Positions 1 to 6,971 of a stretch of DNA of 64,000 bases are shown here, in pieces (positions within the stretch are counted from its first letter, which is position 1; each line of letters opens with the position of its first letter). Origin of the DNA: an uncultured Christensenellaceae bacterium (GTDB taxonomy: Bacteria > Bacillota > Clostridia > Christensenellales > CAG-314); contig CAJUCX010000002.1 of the NCBI GenBank assembly GCA_910585195.1, forward strand, positions 1-64,000, in the 5' to 3' direction. Under the pieces are notes generated by a model. It was not told the origin of the DNA. It saw nothing but the letters and a program-made list of their open reading frames with translations, and ran no database searches. Position numbers and translations under genes: made by a program.

Positions 1-2
1 AG

Positions 3-680
3 CAGCAACAGCAGATGTTGGAAGAAAGCAAAAAGCAGCCTGCGGTACAAACAATCGTTCAGCCTGTGCCGCAAGCAGTTCAGCAGCCGATAGTTAAGCC
101 TATGGTTCAACCTGTTATGCAACAGCAGCCTGTTATTCAACCGATTGTTCAACAAAGCGGAAACGGAGTTTCTCTTGACGCGTTGTGTAAACTCGCAACG
201 GCGTTTATAGAAGGCTACGGCAGCCGTCAGCAAGAGAGAGAAAGCAATTACTACGTAAGAGATGCGGAAGATATGCGCCTTAACAGACGCGACCGCCGTT
301 TGCTCGAAGACGTGCTTGACATTGCAGAAAGAACAGAGAGAAATCAGCGTATGATAGCAATGCCTCAGCAACCGCAATTGCCGCCTGTTCCGCAACCGCA
401 ACCTGTTCAACAACAGCAACAGTTGCCTCCTGCGCCTCAATCTGCGCCTGCTCATACGCAAGTTGTTATTCCGTCAAATGCTACTATAACGGTCAATCCG
501 CAACCTGCACCGACAGAACAACCTGTTCAACCTGTTGCAGAGCAACCTGCGCCGCAACAGCAACAGCCTGCTCAGCCTCAACAAACGGTTGACAACGGCA
601 GATACGGCAGCGCGGACGAAGACGGCGGATATTTCAGCCTTGACAATTATTTTTACGGCAACTTCGATGAAAACGAATAA
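3..680 (+). CDS. Pro/Gln-rich protein, C-terminal part (5' end outside window)
   Basis: The frame is open to the left edge (Gln codons precede the first ATG at 15), so this is probably the C-terminal part of a longer protein. The visible 226 residues alternate two low-complexity Pro/Gln/Val blocks (first about 50 residues and roughly residues 125-200) with a charged helical block rich in Arg/Glu (contains DRRLLEDVLDIAERTER), and end in an acidic, Tyr/Phe-rich tail. There is no membrane segment and no recognised domain. The Q/P blocks could be a linker in a surface, spore-coat or phage-tail-like protein, but nothing here decides it. A clear terminator follows. I do not recognise the family. 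Confidence 0.6.
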   Translation, partial: QQQQMLEESKKQPAVQTIVQPVPQAVQQPIVKPMVQPVMQQQPVIQPIVQQSGNGVSLDALCKLATAFIEGYGSRQQERESNYYVRDAEDMRLNRRDRRLLEDVLDIAERTERNQRMIAMPQQPQLPPVPQPQPVQQQQQLPPAPQSAPAHTQVVIPSNATITVNPQPAPTEQPVQPVAEQPAPQQQQPAQPQQTVDNGRYGSADEDGGYFSLDNYFYGNFDENE

Positions 681-683
681 TGC

Positions 684-713
684 AAAAAAACACGGGTAAC
701 CCCGTGTTTTTTT
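684..713 (+). terminator. Rho-independent terminator after the Pro/Gln-rich gene
   Basis: CACGGG, loop TAAC, CCCGTG, flanked by an A-run on the left and seven T on the right. It lies 3 bases after the stop codon. Confidence 0.9.
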
Positions 714-830
714 GTTATAAAAATATATCCGTCAATTTTGTTTTAAGAACATAAATTTGAGTTGTTAAAACGCATATTGTAGATTATTGATTTTAGTTTG
801 TATACCGTTTGTCCGTATTTTTACATTAAA

Positions 831-859
831 TCATTTTGAAATTTCCACGTTCATAAAAT
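831..859 (+). promoter_or_regulatory. Sigma-E-like promoter for sigK
   Basis: TCATTTT at 831-837, a 14-base spacer, then CATAAAAT at 852-859. This fits the Bacillus/Clostridium mother-cell sigma-E consensus (KMATATT, N14-15, CATACAAT) at 6 of 7 and 7 of 8 positions. It sits 28 bases before the sigK start. In known spore formers sigK is transcribed by sigma-E, so location and motif agree. Assignment is by motif only. Confidence 0.55.
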
Positions 860-887
860 ATAAAAGATTTTATTGACGGGGGATTTT

Positions 888-1586
888 ATGTTTTCTGCAT
901 TATTGCAATTTTTAAGTAAGATTTTTTGCTTTTCGTCTTACGTGTCAAACAAAGCGTCTTATCCGCAGCCGTTGGCGCCCGAACTCGAAGCCGAATATTT
1001 GCAAAAGTTCAAAGACGGCGATGACGAGGCAAGAGAAATTCTCATAAAACATAATTTAAGGCTTGTGGCGCACATTGCAAAAAAATACAGCCACTCTATG
1101 GACGTTGACGACCTTATTTCAATAGGCTCGATAGGTTTGGTAAAGGGTATTTCAACCTTCGAAGTAAAAAAAGGCACGCAACTTGCAACTTACCTTGCGC
1201 GGTGTATAGAAAACGAAATTTTAATGGCATTGAGAAGCAACAAAAAATATCGCTGCGTGTTTTCGCTAAACGACCCGCTTGGCGTCGATGGTGAGGGCAA
1301 CGAGTTTTCGCTTATCGACGTGCTGTCGGTAAATCAGGACAGCGTCTTTAAGCAGGTAGAAAGCGGCATGCTGTCTGAAAAACTCGACGCGGTTATGAAA
1401 CAGTGTCTGACTTCGAGAGAATATCAAATATTGCAACTGCGTTACGGCTTAAACGGCAAGCCTGCATATACGCAACTTAAAACGGCTGAGATGTTGGGTA
1501 TTTCGCGTTCTTACATATCGCGTATAGAAAAAAAAGCTCTTTCGAAGGTAAGAGCAAAAATAGAAAAAGACGATTATATAGACTAA
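888..1586 (+). CDS. sigK: RNA polymerase sporulation sigma factor SigK
   Basis: Late mother-cell sigma factor that directs coat and cortex genes. The 232-residue protein has a hydrophobic N-terminal stretch of about 20 residues (MFSALLQFLSKIF...) typical of the pro-sequence removed by SpoIVFB, then YPQPL, the region 2 block NLRLVAHIAKKY...DDLISIGSIGLVKGI...TYLARCIENEILM (about 55-115), the SigK-typical DPLGVDGEGNEFSLIDVL, and a region 4 helix-turn-helix with ISRSYISRIEKKAL near the C-terminus. The start is placed at the ATG at 888 because GGGGGA lies 5 bases upstream; an in-frame TTG at 873 would have the ribosome site inside the gene. The gene is intact, with no skin-like insertion. Confidence 0.93.
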   Translation: MFSALLQFLSKIFCFSSYVSNKASYPQPLAPELEAEYLQKFKDGDDEAREILIKHNLRLVAHIAKKYSHSMDVDDLISIGSIGLVKGISTFEVKKGTQLATYLARCIENEILMALRSNKKYRCVFSLNDPLGVDGEGNEFSLIDVLSVNQDSVFKQVESGMLSEKLDAVMKQCLTSREYQILQLRYGLNGKPAYTQLKTAEMLGISRSYISRIEKKALSKVRAKIEKDDYID

Positions 1587-1619
1587 AAGCAACCCTTCCG
1601 CGTTTAACGGAAGGGTTGC
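1585..1619 (-). terminator. Terminator of rnpB
   Basis: A 12-bp stem GCAACCCTTCCG / CGGAAGGGTTGC with a 7-base loop. Read on the minus strand it is followed by TTTT, so it ends rnpB transcription; it lies a few bases beyond the sigK stop codon on the other strand. Confidence 0.85.
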
Positions 1620-1624
1620 ACAAT

Positions 1625-1954
1625 GCAATGAGACCAGTCTGTAAGCCGAGTTCTGTATTAAACGGTCATCTGTCTAGACCTACCGTTGCCGATAGGTTCA
1701 AGCGATTTTGTCGGACGATGCCGGGTCAGCATTTTGCCGTCCTATCTTGCACCAAGTGGGGTTTACAGGAACGCATTGTCGCCAATGCGTCTGTGAGCTC
1801 TTACCTCGCATTTCCACCCTTACGCCTTGCGGCGCGGTATATTTCTGTTGCACTTTCCTTGAAGTCGCCTTCACAGGGGATTACCCTGCACTCGTGCCCT
1901 GCGGTGCTCGGACTTTCCTCGTGTTGCCACGCGACCGTCTGGCTGGCTCATTGC
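1625..1954 (-). ncRNA. rnpB: RNase P RNA, class A
   Basis: Catalytic RNA of the tRNA 5'-processing enzyme. Read on the minus strand it shows the conserved blocks GAGGAAAGTCCGAGCACC, GGCGACTTCAAGGAAAGTGC, AGGGTGGAAA, GCGAGGTAAGAGCTCAC, CCTGTAAACCCCAC, GGTGCAAGA and AGAACTCGGCTTACAGA. The two ends pair (GCAATGAG with CTCATTGC) to form helix P1, which sets the limits at about 330 nt. Open frames across it are artefacts. It has its own promoter and terminator and lies convergent to sigK. Confidence 0.97.
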
Positions 1955-1959
1955 GATAT

Positions 1960-1988
1960 ATTTTAGCACACTTTGCCAAAAAGCGCAA
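1960..1988 (-). promoter_or_regulatory. Promoter of rnpB
   Basis: On the minus strand: TTGCGC (1983-1988), 17-bp spacer, TAAAAT (1960-1965). The predicted start of transcription falls at about 1954, the first base of the RNase P P1 helix. Confidence 0.8.
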
Positions 1989-2029
1989 CAGTTGCATAAA
2001 TTGCCGTGCTTTGGCAAAAATCATACGGT

Positions 2030-4684
2030 ATGAAAAAACCTTGTTTTTATATGCTGTACGGAGCAAAAAAGAACAAAAGCCAACTGCAAAAGCACTTGCG
2101 TTTGCTTGCCAAATTTAACGGCGTAAAGGGCATTTATCAAAAAGCCGATACAATAGGGCATATCGTCAGACTTTACAAACAAACTTCGAGGCAGTTGAAG
2201 AAAGATAAAAACAATCGAGTCTTGCAATTTATATATAACCGTTTTCAAGAAGTTTTTCAAATCGCTGTTGCTATTACGGAAAAAATCAAAACCTTTGACG
2301 ATAGGCTAGAGCGCATTGCTTTTGAAATCTGCCGTCATACGCATATGGCAATAGACGTAAATTTTTGGCTCAGCGCCTGCCGCGAAATTTTTGTGTTCAG
2401 CCTAAAAGACGCGGAGCAGCTTGCCGATTATCTTCAAATAAAAAAATGTCAGTTGTTTTGCTTTGCGTGCGAGAGTTATTTGTCGGGTAATGACACACAA
2501 CAAATTTTGTGTAATATTTTTGCCGTAAACAATACGCTTAGCAACGTGGAAAAAACAACCGCATTGTGCAGCAGTCAAATGCAAAGTAAAAATCTTGAGG
2601 CAAGCATGTATTCGGAAGGAAATTTCGCTTTGACTCTTGAGGCAGGTGAAATTACTTTAAGCCAAAAAAAGTTTGTGCGCACAGACGGTGTTACTTTTTG
2701 CTTTTACGAAAACGGCAGGCAACTTAGCGAAAAATTTTTGTATGCAAAGTTTGCCGATAGAGTAAGCCTGCATTGCAAAAATTCAGGCACGATAGAAATA
2801 AAGCAAAAAAATTTTGTCAAAGACGGCAAAGTAATTTCGAGTTTGCAAGTGATGAACAACAGCAATAAAGCGCGTAACATAAATTTATATATTTTTGCAG
2901 ATATAACTTTCGGTATCAGCAATGACTTTGTAAGTTTTGTTCAAGACGGCATTTTCGTTTTGGGCAACGGCAAAAAGTGGTTTTGCGTTTCAAGCGATTT
3001 TGCTTGCACATACGATGGCAAAGAGCAAAACGGAATTTACGGCTTTTGTTGCTGTGTTACGCTTAAATTGAAAGCAAAAGACAGCGCGGTTGCAAATTTT
3101 GCTTTCGGAGCGTTTGACGACGCAAAATGCGTAAGTAAATTTAAGGCGGACAGCGGAAATCTCGATTTTTTTGCGGAGGATTTTTTATACTGCAATCAGG
3201 CAAAAATATCGCAAATTGCCGATAGCGTAAATGCCGTCGCAGGCGGCATAAGTTTAGAGCAGCGTTTGGCGTGCAATAAAAAGAGTTTTTTGTCGGGCAA
3301 TTCTCTGTCTCCGATATGCGGTTATAATCTTGACGGGCTGTTTGCGACAGACGGAGAGACTTTTACCGTTGCAGATAAATTGCTTACTGCTCCTACGTTC
3401 GGCGGGGACAGGGTTTATGCAAAAATCGACGGAAAAATTTTTTTGCTTAATGCAAGCAAACCTTATATAAAGGACGACGTAGCAATATATAAAACGCACG
3501 ACGGAAATCTTGATTTTATTTTGGAAGTTTCTCACTTTTGCGAAAAAACTTTTACCGTGAAGTGTAAAAATTCAAGCAAAAAATCAAAGACACTTACGGT
3601 GGTGCTTTGTCTTGATTTTTTCAAAAAACAAACGGTAACTTCCGACGGTTATAACGTGAGGTTCGGGGGAGTTACTTTGAATTGTTCGCAAGAATTTCAA
3701 GTTACTTCTTCGGCGACGAAGTTCGATAAGTTCAACCCTAATTTCGATTTTTCCACGGATTTGACGATGCAGGATATTTGCGCCGCAAAAATGCAAACCA
3801 AAGCGGAAAAAGAGTGCGTACTCAAATTCACCCTCAAAAAAAGCGTTGAGAGCGATGAAGGTCTGTCGTCGCCTTGTGTGTCAAACGCCTTTTTTTGGCA
3901 TACAGACAAAAATATGCTGTCTGTATGCGAATTGCACGCAGGACTTAAAGAAATAAGCATATTTTCTTTGCCGGCGGCGGCATATTGCAACGGAAAATAT
4001 CTTTACGATATTTTGACGGAAGTGCTTGCAAACAATTTTATGCAAACGATAGTTACTTGCATGGGATGCGAAAAGTCCGTTGAGGTTTCTCCGTGGGCGT
4101 TTGCGCTTGGCGCAGTTTGGTTTATCAGTTTGTACGGGCGCGAAATCGACTGCAAAAATCTCATTAAAACGACAGAAGAAATTTTGCTTGCAAATACAAA
4201 GACACCGCTTGAAACCATTGCAAAAGCATTGTGCTTAAAAAAGATTTTTCCTTATGCAATCGATAAAGCAAGATGTTTGACGGAAGTTCAAAAACTTACC
4301 GCCGTGATAGAAAGTTTTGACCGAAAGTACAGAGTTTTCGCAAAGCTATGCGGTGTGCTTTCCTCAGGCAGAAGCGGTGATTTTTACGCAATGTTGAAAG
4401 AAATTAAAACCGAGTTGCACGGCTATATTGACGGTACGTTTTTAGAAGTAGTGTTGTTGGAAAATTTTGCGGGTATCGTCGCGCAAGACGGCAACATAAA
4501 AATAAATACTATGCTGTCGGGAGAATTGAAAGAAGACATAACCTGTCGGTTTTTCGGTAAAAGGTTTGTCTTTAAGTTTTGCAACAATGGCGTAAATGCT
4601 TTGAAAATAAACGGCAAAGAGTTTTCTTCCTCCTTAAAGACGGACAACTTGGGAGACGTAAATTATATAGATATATTTTATTGA
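2030..4684 (+). CDS. Large uncharacterised protein, weak GH94/GT36-like character
   Basis: About 884 residues from the ATG at 2030 (a GTG at 2006 is also in frame; neither has a clear Shine-Dalgarno, so the start is uncertain). There is no signal peptide or membrane segment. The first 170 residues are helical. Two beta-rich blocks follow, each with an Asn/Ser-Lys phrase flanked by beta strands (LQVMNNSNKARNINLYIFAD and VKCKNSSKKSKTLTVVL). This pattern recalls the phrase after which sugar-phosphorylase/cyclic-glucan-synthase (GT36/GH94) N-domains are recognised. A helical C-terminal part with SPWAFALGAVWF and a short beta end (ALKINGKEF) would fit a degenerate alpha-toroid plus cap. No catalytic residues could be identified. 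Cys, Phe and Lys are unusually common. The function is unknown and the GH94 link is only a suggestion. Confidence 0.7.
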   Translation: MKKPCFYMLYGAKKNKSQLQKHLRLLAKFNGVKGIYQKADTIGHIVRLYKQTSRQLKKDKNNRVLQFIYNRFQEVFQIAVAITEKIKTFDDRLERIAFEICRHTHMAIDVNFWLSACREIFVFSLKDAEQLADYLQIKKCQLFCFACESYLSGNDTQQILCNIFAVNNTLSNVEKTTALCSSQMQSKNLEASMYSEGNFALTLEAGEITLSQKKFVRTDGVTFCFYENGRQLSEKFLYAKFADRVSLHCKNSGTIEIKQKNFVKDGKVISSLQVMNNSNKARNINLYIFADITFGISNDFVSFVQDGIFVLGNGKKWFCVSSDFACTYDGKEQNGIYGFCCCVTLKLKAKDSAVANFAFGAFDDAKCVSKFKADSGNLDFFAEDFLYCNQAKISQIADSVNAVAGGISLEQRLACNKKSFLSGNSLSPICGYNLDGLFATDGETFTVADKLLTAPTFGGDRVYAKIDGKIFLLNASKPYIKDDVAIYKTHDGNLDFILEVSHFCEKTFTVKCKNSSKKSKTLTVVLCLDFFKKQTVTSDGYNVRFGGVTLNCSQEFQVTSSATKFDKFNPNFDFSTDLTMQDICAAKMQTKAEKECVLKFTLKKSVESDEGLSSPCVSNAFFWHTDKNMLSVCELHAGLKEISIFSLPAAAYCNGKYLYDILTEVLANNFMQTIVTCMGCEKSVEVSPWAFALGAVWFISLYGREIDCKNLIKTTEEILLANTKTPLETIAKALCLKKIFPYAIDKARCLTEVQKLTAVIESFDRKYRVFAKLCGVLSSGRSGDFYAMLKEIKTELHGYIDGTFLEVVLLENFAGIVAQDGNIKINTMLSGELKEDITCRFFGKRFVFKFCNNGVNALKINGKEFSSSLKTDNLGDVNYIDIFY

Positions 4685-4725
4685 TGCGTCGGGACTATAA
4701 TTAACGCAAACGGTCAAACAATTCT

Positions 4726-4753
4726 TTGCAAAATGCAAAAAATTTGTTAAAAT
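4726..4753 (+). promoter_or_regulatory. Promoter of rarA
   Basis: TTGCAA (4726-4731), 16-bp spacer, TAAAAT (4748-4753), about 45 bases upstream of the rarA start. Confidence 0.6.
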
Positions 4754-4799
4754 ATAAAAAACAAACGGCGTAACACCGTTGATAGGAGACCGTTGAAAG

Positions 4800-6032
4800 T
4801 TGGACAATTTATTTACAAATTTGCACGAAGACAAAAAACCGTTGGCAGAAAGAATGCGCCCTAAAACATTGGACGATTTCGTGGGGCAGCAACATATTTT
4901 GGGTAAAGGCAAATTACTACGCAGATTGATAGAGGCGGATAGGGTGCCTAGCGTAATTTTTTTCGGACCGCCGGGGACCGGCAAAACAACTCTTGCAAGG
5001 ATAATTGCCGACCGCTGCAATGCAAACTTCGTAAAGTTGAATGCAATATCCAGCGGCGTGGCGGATGCAAAAGCCGTTATTGCAAAGGCAAAAGACGATT
5101 TTTCGCTTTACGGCAAAAAAACCTATTTACTATTGGACGAATGTCATAGATGGAGCAAGGCGCAAAGCGATTCTCTGTTGGCTTCGCTTGAAGACGGTTA
5201 CGTCGTCTTTATAGGCAGCACTACGGAAAGTCCTACTTACAGTATGACGAGGGCGATTGTTTCGAGATGTTCTGTCTTCGAGTTTAAGAAGTTGGGCCCG
5301 ACCGACGTAAAAAAGTCATTGCTCCGCGCGATTGCCGAAGATAAAATAATCAAGTCGTGCAACGTAAAGATAGACGACGACGCATTGACGTATTTTGCCA
5401 CTGCCTGCGGAGGAGACGTAAGAAGCGCTCTCAACGGTTTGGAAATCGGCGCGATAACAACAAACCCAAATGAGCAAAACCAAACGGTAATTACAAAAGA
5501 AACGGCGGCAGAGTGCTTGCAAAAAAAGGCGTTGAGCCTAAACGAAGACGTATATTACGATATTTTAAGCGCGTTTTGCAAAAGTTTGCGCGGAAGCGAT
5601 ACAACCGCCGCTTTGTATTATGCCAACCGTTTGATAGAGGCAGGTGTCGAACCGCAGTTGATTGCAAGAAGAACGATAGCTCACGCGTCTGAAGATTGCG
5701 GACTGTCTGCGCCTAACTGTCTTTTGCAGGCGTGCGCAAGTCTGTATGCGCTTGACCATTTGGGTATGCCCGAGGGCAACTTGGCTTTAACGCAGGCAAT
5801 TATTTATGTTTGCGAATCGCCTAAGGACAACAGAGTCGTCGTGGCTATGAATATGGCGCAGGACGACGCGGTAAATCATCCCGACGATAGAATACCGGAA
5901 TATTTGAAGAACCATACGGCGGCAAGTAAAAACTATAAGTATCCGCATGACTACGGCGGTTACGTAGAACAGCAATATTTGCCTGACAGCCTGAAAGACA
6001 GAAAGTATTTCAAAAGAAAACCTAAAAAGTAG
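4800..6032 (+). CDS. rarA: Replication-associated recombination protein A (RarA/MgsA AAA+ ATPase)
   Basis: Cytosolic AAA+ ATPase of the clamp-loader group that acts at stalled replication forks. The 410 residues include PLAERMRPKTLDDFVGQ near residue 15-30 (family hallmark), Walker A GPPGTGKTT (about 56-64), Walker B LLLDECHRW (about 110-118), sensor 1 GSTTESP, and the C-terminal MgsA-type domain ending in the PHDYGGYVEQQYLPD motif. The length is normal for the family. The start is a TTG at 4800 with AGGAGA about ten bases upstream; no ATG fits. It is a single gene between its own promoter and the poly-G region. Confidence 0.95.
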   Translation: MDNLFTNLHEDKKPLAERMRPKTLDDFVGQQHILGKGKLLRRLIEADRVPSVIFFGPPGTGKTTLARIIADRCNANFVKLNAISSGVADAKAVIAKAKDDFSLYGKKTYLLLDECHRWSKAQSDSLLASLEDGYVVFIGSTTESPTYSMTRAIVSRCSVFEFKKLGPTDVKKSLLRAIAEDKIIKSCNVKIDDDALTYFATACGGDVRSALNGLEIGAITTNPNEQNQTVITKETAAECLQKKALSLNEDVYYDILSAFCKSLRGSDTTAALYYANRLIEAGVEPQLIARRTIAHASEDCGLSAPNCLLQACASLYALDHLGMPEGNLALTQAIIYVCESPKDNRVVVAMNMAQDDAVNHPDDRIPEYLKNHTAASKNYKYPHDYGGYVEQQYLPDSLKDRKYFKRKPKK

Positions 6033-6123
6033 TAATGTCTGCATTTTTCGGTAAATTTGTTTTGTAAGTTCATATTATTGCAATAAAATTTATATTTTTA
6101 AGCAAAAAATACCCTTCTCTCCA

Positions 6124-6158
6124 TTGACAATTTCACTGGGGGGGGGGGGGGGTATAAT
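6124..6158 (+). promoter_or_regulatory. Upstream promoter P1 with poly-G spacer
   Basis: Consensus -35 TTGACA (6124-6129) and consensus -10 TATAAT (6153-6158) are separated by 23 bp, of which the last 15 are an uninterrupted G run ending at the -10 box. The optimum spacer is 17 bp, so at this tract length the promoter should be weak or off; a tract of about 9 G would give 17 bp. This is the layout of slipped-strand phase-variable promoters. The inference rests on spacing alone. Confidence 0.6.
6138..6152 (+). repeat. Homopolymeric G tract (15 G)
   Basis: Fifteen consecutive G in otherwise AT-rich intergenic DNA. I noticed no G run of similar length elsewhere in the window. Such tracts slip during replication and are also error-prone in sequencing, so the exact length is uncertain. 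Confidence 0.95.
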
Positions 6159-6168
6159 GATTTTGCTA

Positions 6169-6197
6169 TTGACTTTTGACGGTGATAAAAGTATAAT
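6169..6197 (+). promoter_or_regulatory. Downstream promoter P2 of the ABC-tyrS operon
   Basis: TTGACT (6169-6174), 17-bp spacer, TATAAT (6192-6197): a near-perfect housekeeping promoter located after the G tract. It should give transcription of the operon independent of tract length. Confidence 0.8.
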
Positions 6198-6234
6198 CAA
6201 TCTAGCAATTTTACAATTAAGGAGATGAAGCGAA

Positions 6235-6969
6235 ATGTTAATTCTTGACAATTTGTCTAAGACCTATGCAAAAGGAAAACTCAAAGCAGTTGACAATTTG
6301 AATCTCGAAGTAAGAGACGGCGAAATATTCGGCTTTTTGGGGCCTAACGGAGCAGGCAAATCAACTACAATCAAAATGATGACGGGCATTTTGCAGCCCG
6401 ACGAAGGCAACGTAGTATTAAACGGCGTAAGTTTAAGACAAGAGCCTTACGTATTTAAGCATAACATCGGTTACGTGCCTGATAATCACGCGACATACGA
6501 TAAGCTTACCGGTATGGAATACTTAAACTTTATGGGCAGTATGTACGACGTGCCTGCCGACCTTCTGCAAACAAGGGCGCAAGGTTTGATAGAAAAATTC
6601 GGTCTTACAAACGCGATAAACGACCAAATAAAGTCATATTCTCACGGAATGAAGCAAAAACTTGTGGTTATAGGCTCGTTGCTGCACGACCCTAAACTTT
6701 GGATACTTGACGAACCGCTTACGGGTCTTGACCCTCAAAGCGCTTACGAACTTAAAAACTTTATGAGAGAACACGCAGACAACGGTGCAACGGTGTTTTT
6801 TTCAAGCCACGTTATCGACGTGGTGGAAAAAGTCTGCGACAGAGTCGGCATAATTAAAAACGGTCAGTTGATTGCCGTAGGCACTATAGAAGAACTCAAA
6901 GCCAAAGGCGACTCTTTGGAAGAATTTTTCCTTTCCGTTACGTCAAATAAAAGTGTGTCAGAGGGTTGA
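6235..6969 (+). CDS. ABC transporter ATP-binding protein
   Basis: Cytosolic nucleotide-binding subunit of an ABC-2 type exporter. The 244 residues carry Walker A GPNGAGKST (36-44), a Q-loop region near residue 80-90, the signature motif in the variant form SYSHGMKQK (134-142), Walker B LWILDEPLTGLD (155-166) and the switch His in FFSSHVID. This matches the CcmA/NatA-like class. An AAGGAG site precedes the ATG. It reaches the permease gene with no gap. Substrate unknown; the class covers drugs, antimicrobial peptides and lipids. Expression probably depends on the two tandem promoters upstream, one of which may switch by G-tract slippage. Confidence 0.92.
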   Translation: MLILDNLSKTYAKGKLKAVDNLNLEVRDGEIFGFLGPNGAGKSTTIKMMTGILQPDEGNVVLNGVSLRQEPYVFKHNIGYVPDNHATYDKLTGMEYLNFMGSMYDVPADLLQTRAQGLIEKFGLTNAINDQIKSYSHGMKQKLVVIGSLLHDPKLWILDEPLTGLDPQSAYELKNFMREHADNGATVFFSSHVIDVVEKVCDRVGIIKNGQLIAVGTIEELKAKGDSLEEFFLSVTSNKSVSEG

Positions 6970-6971
6970 TT

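Noticed and set aside
1616..2118. Plus-strand open frames at 1616-1966 and 1708-2118
   Set aside because: They cover the RNase P RNA gene; conserved RNA blocks explain the sequence.
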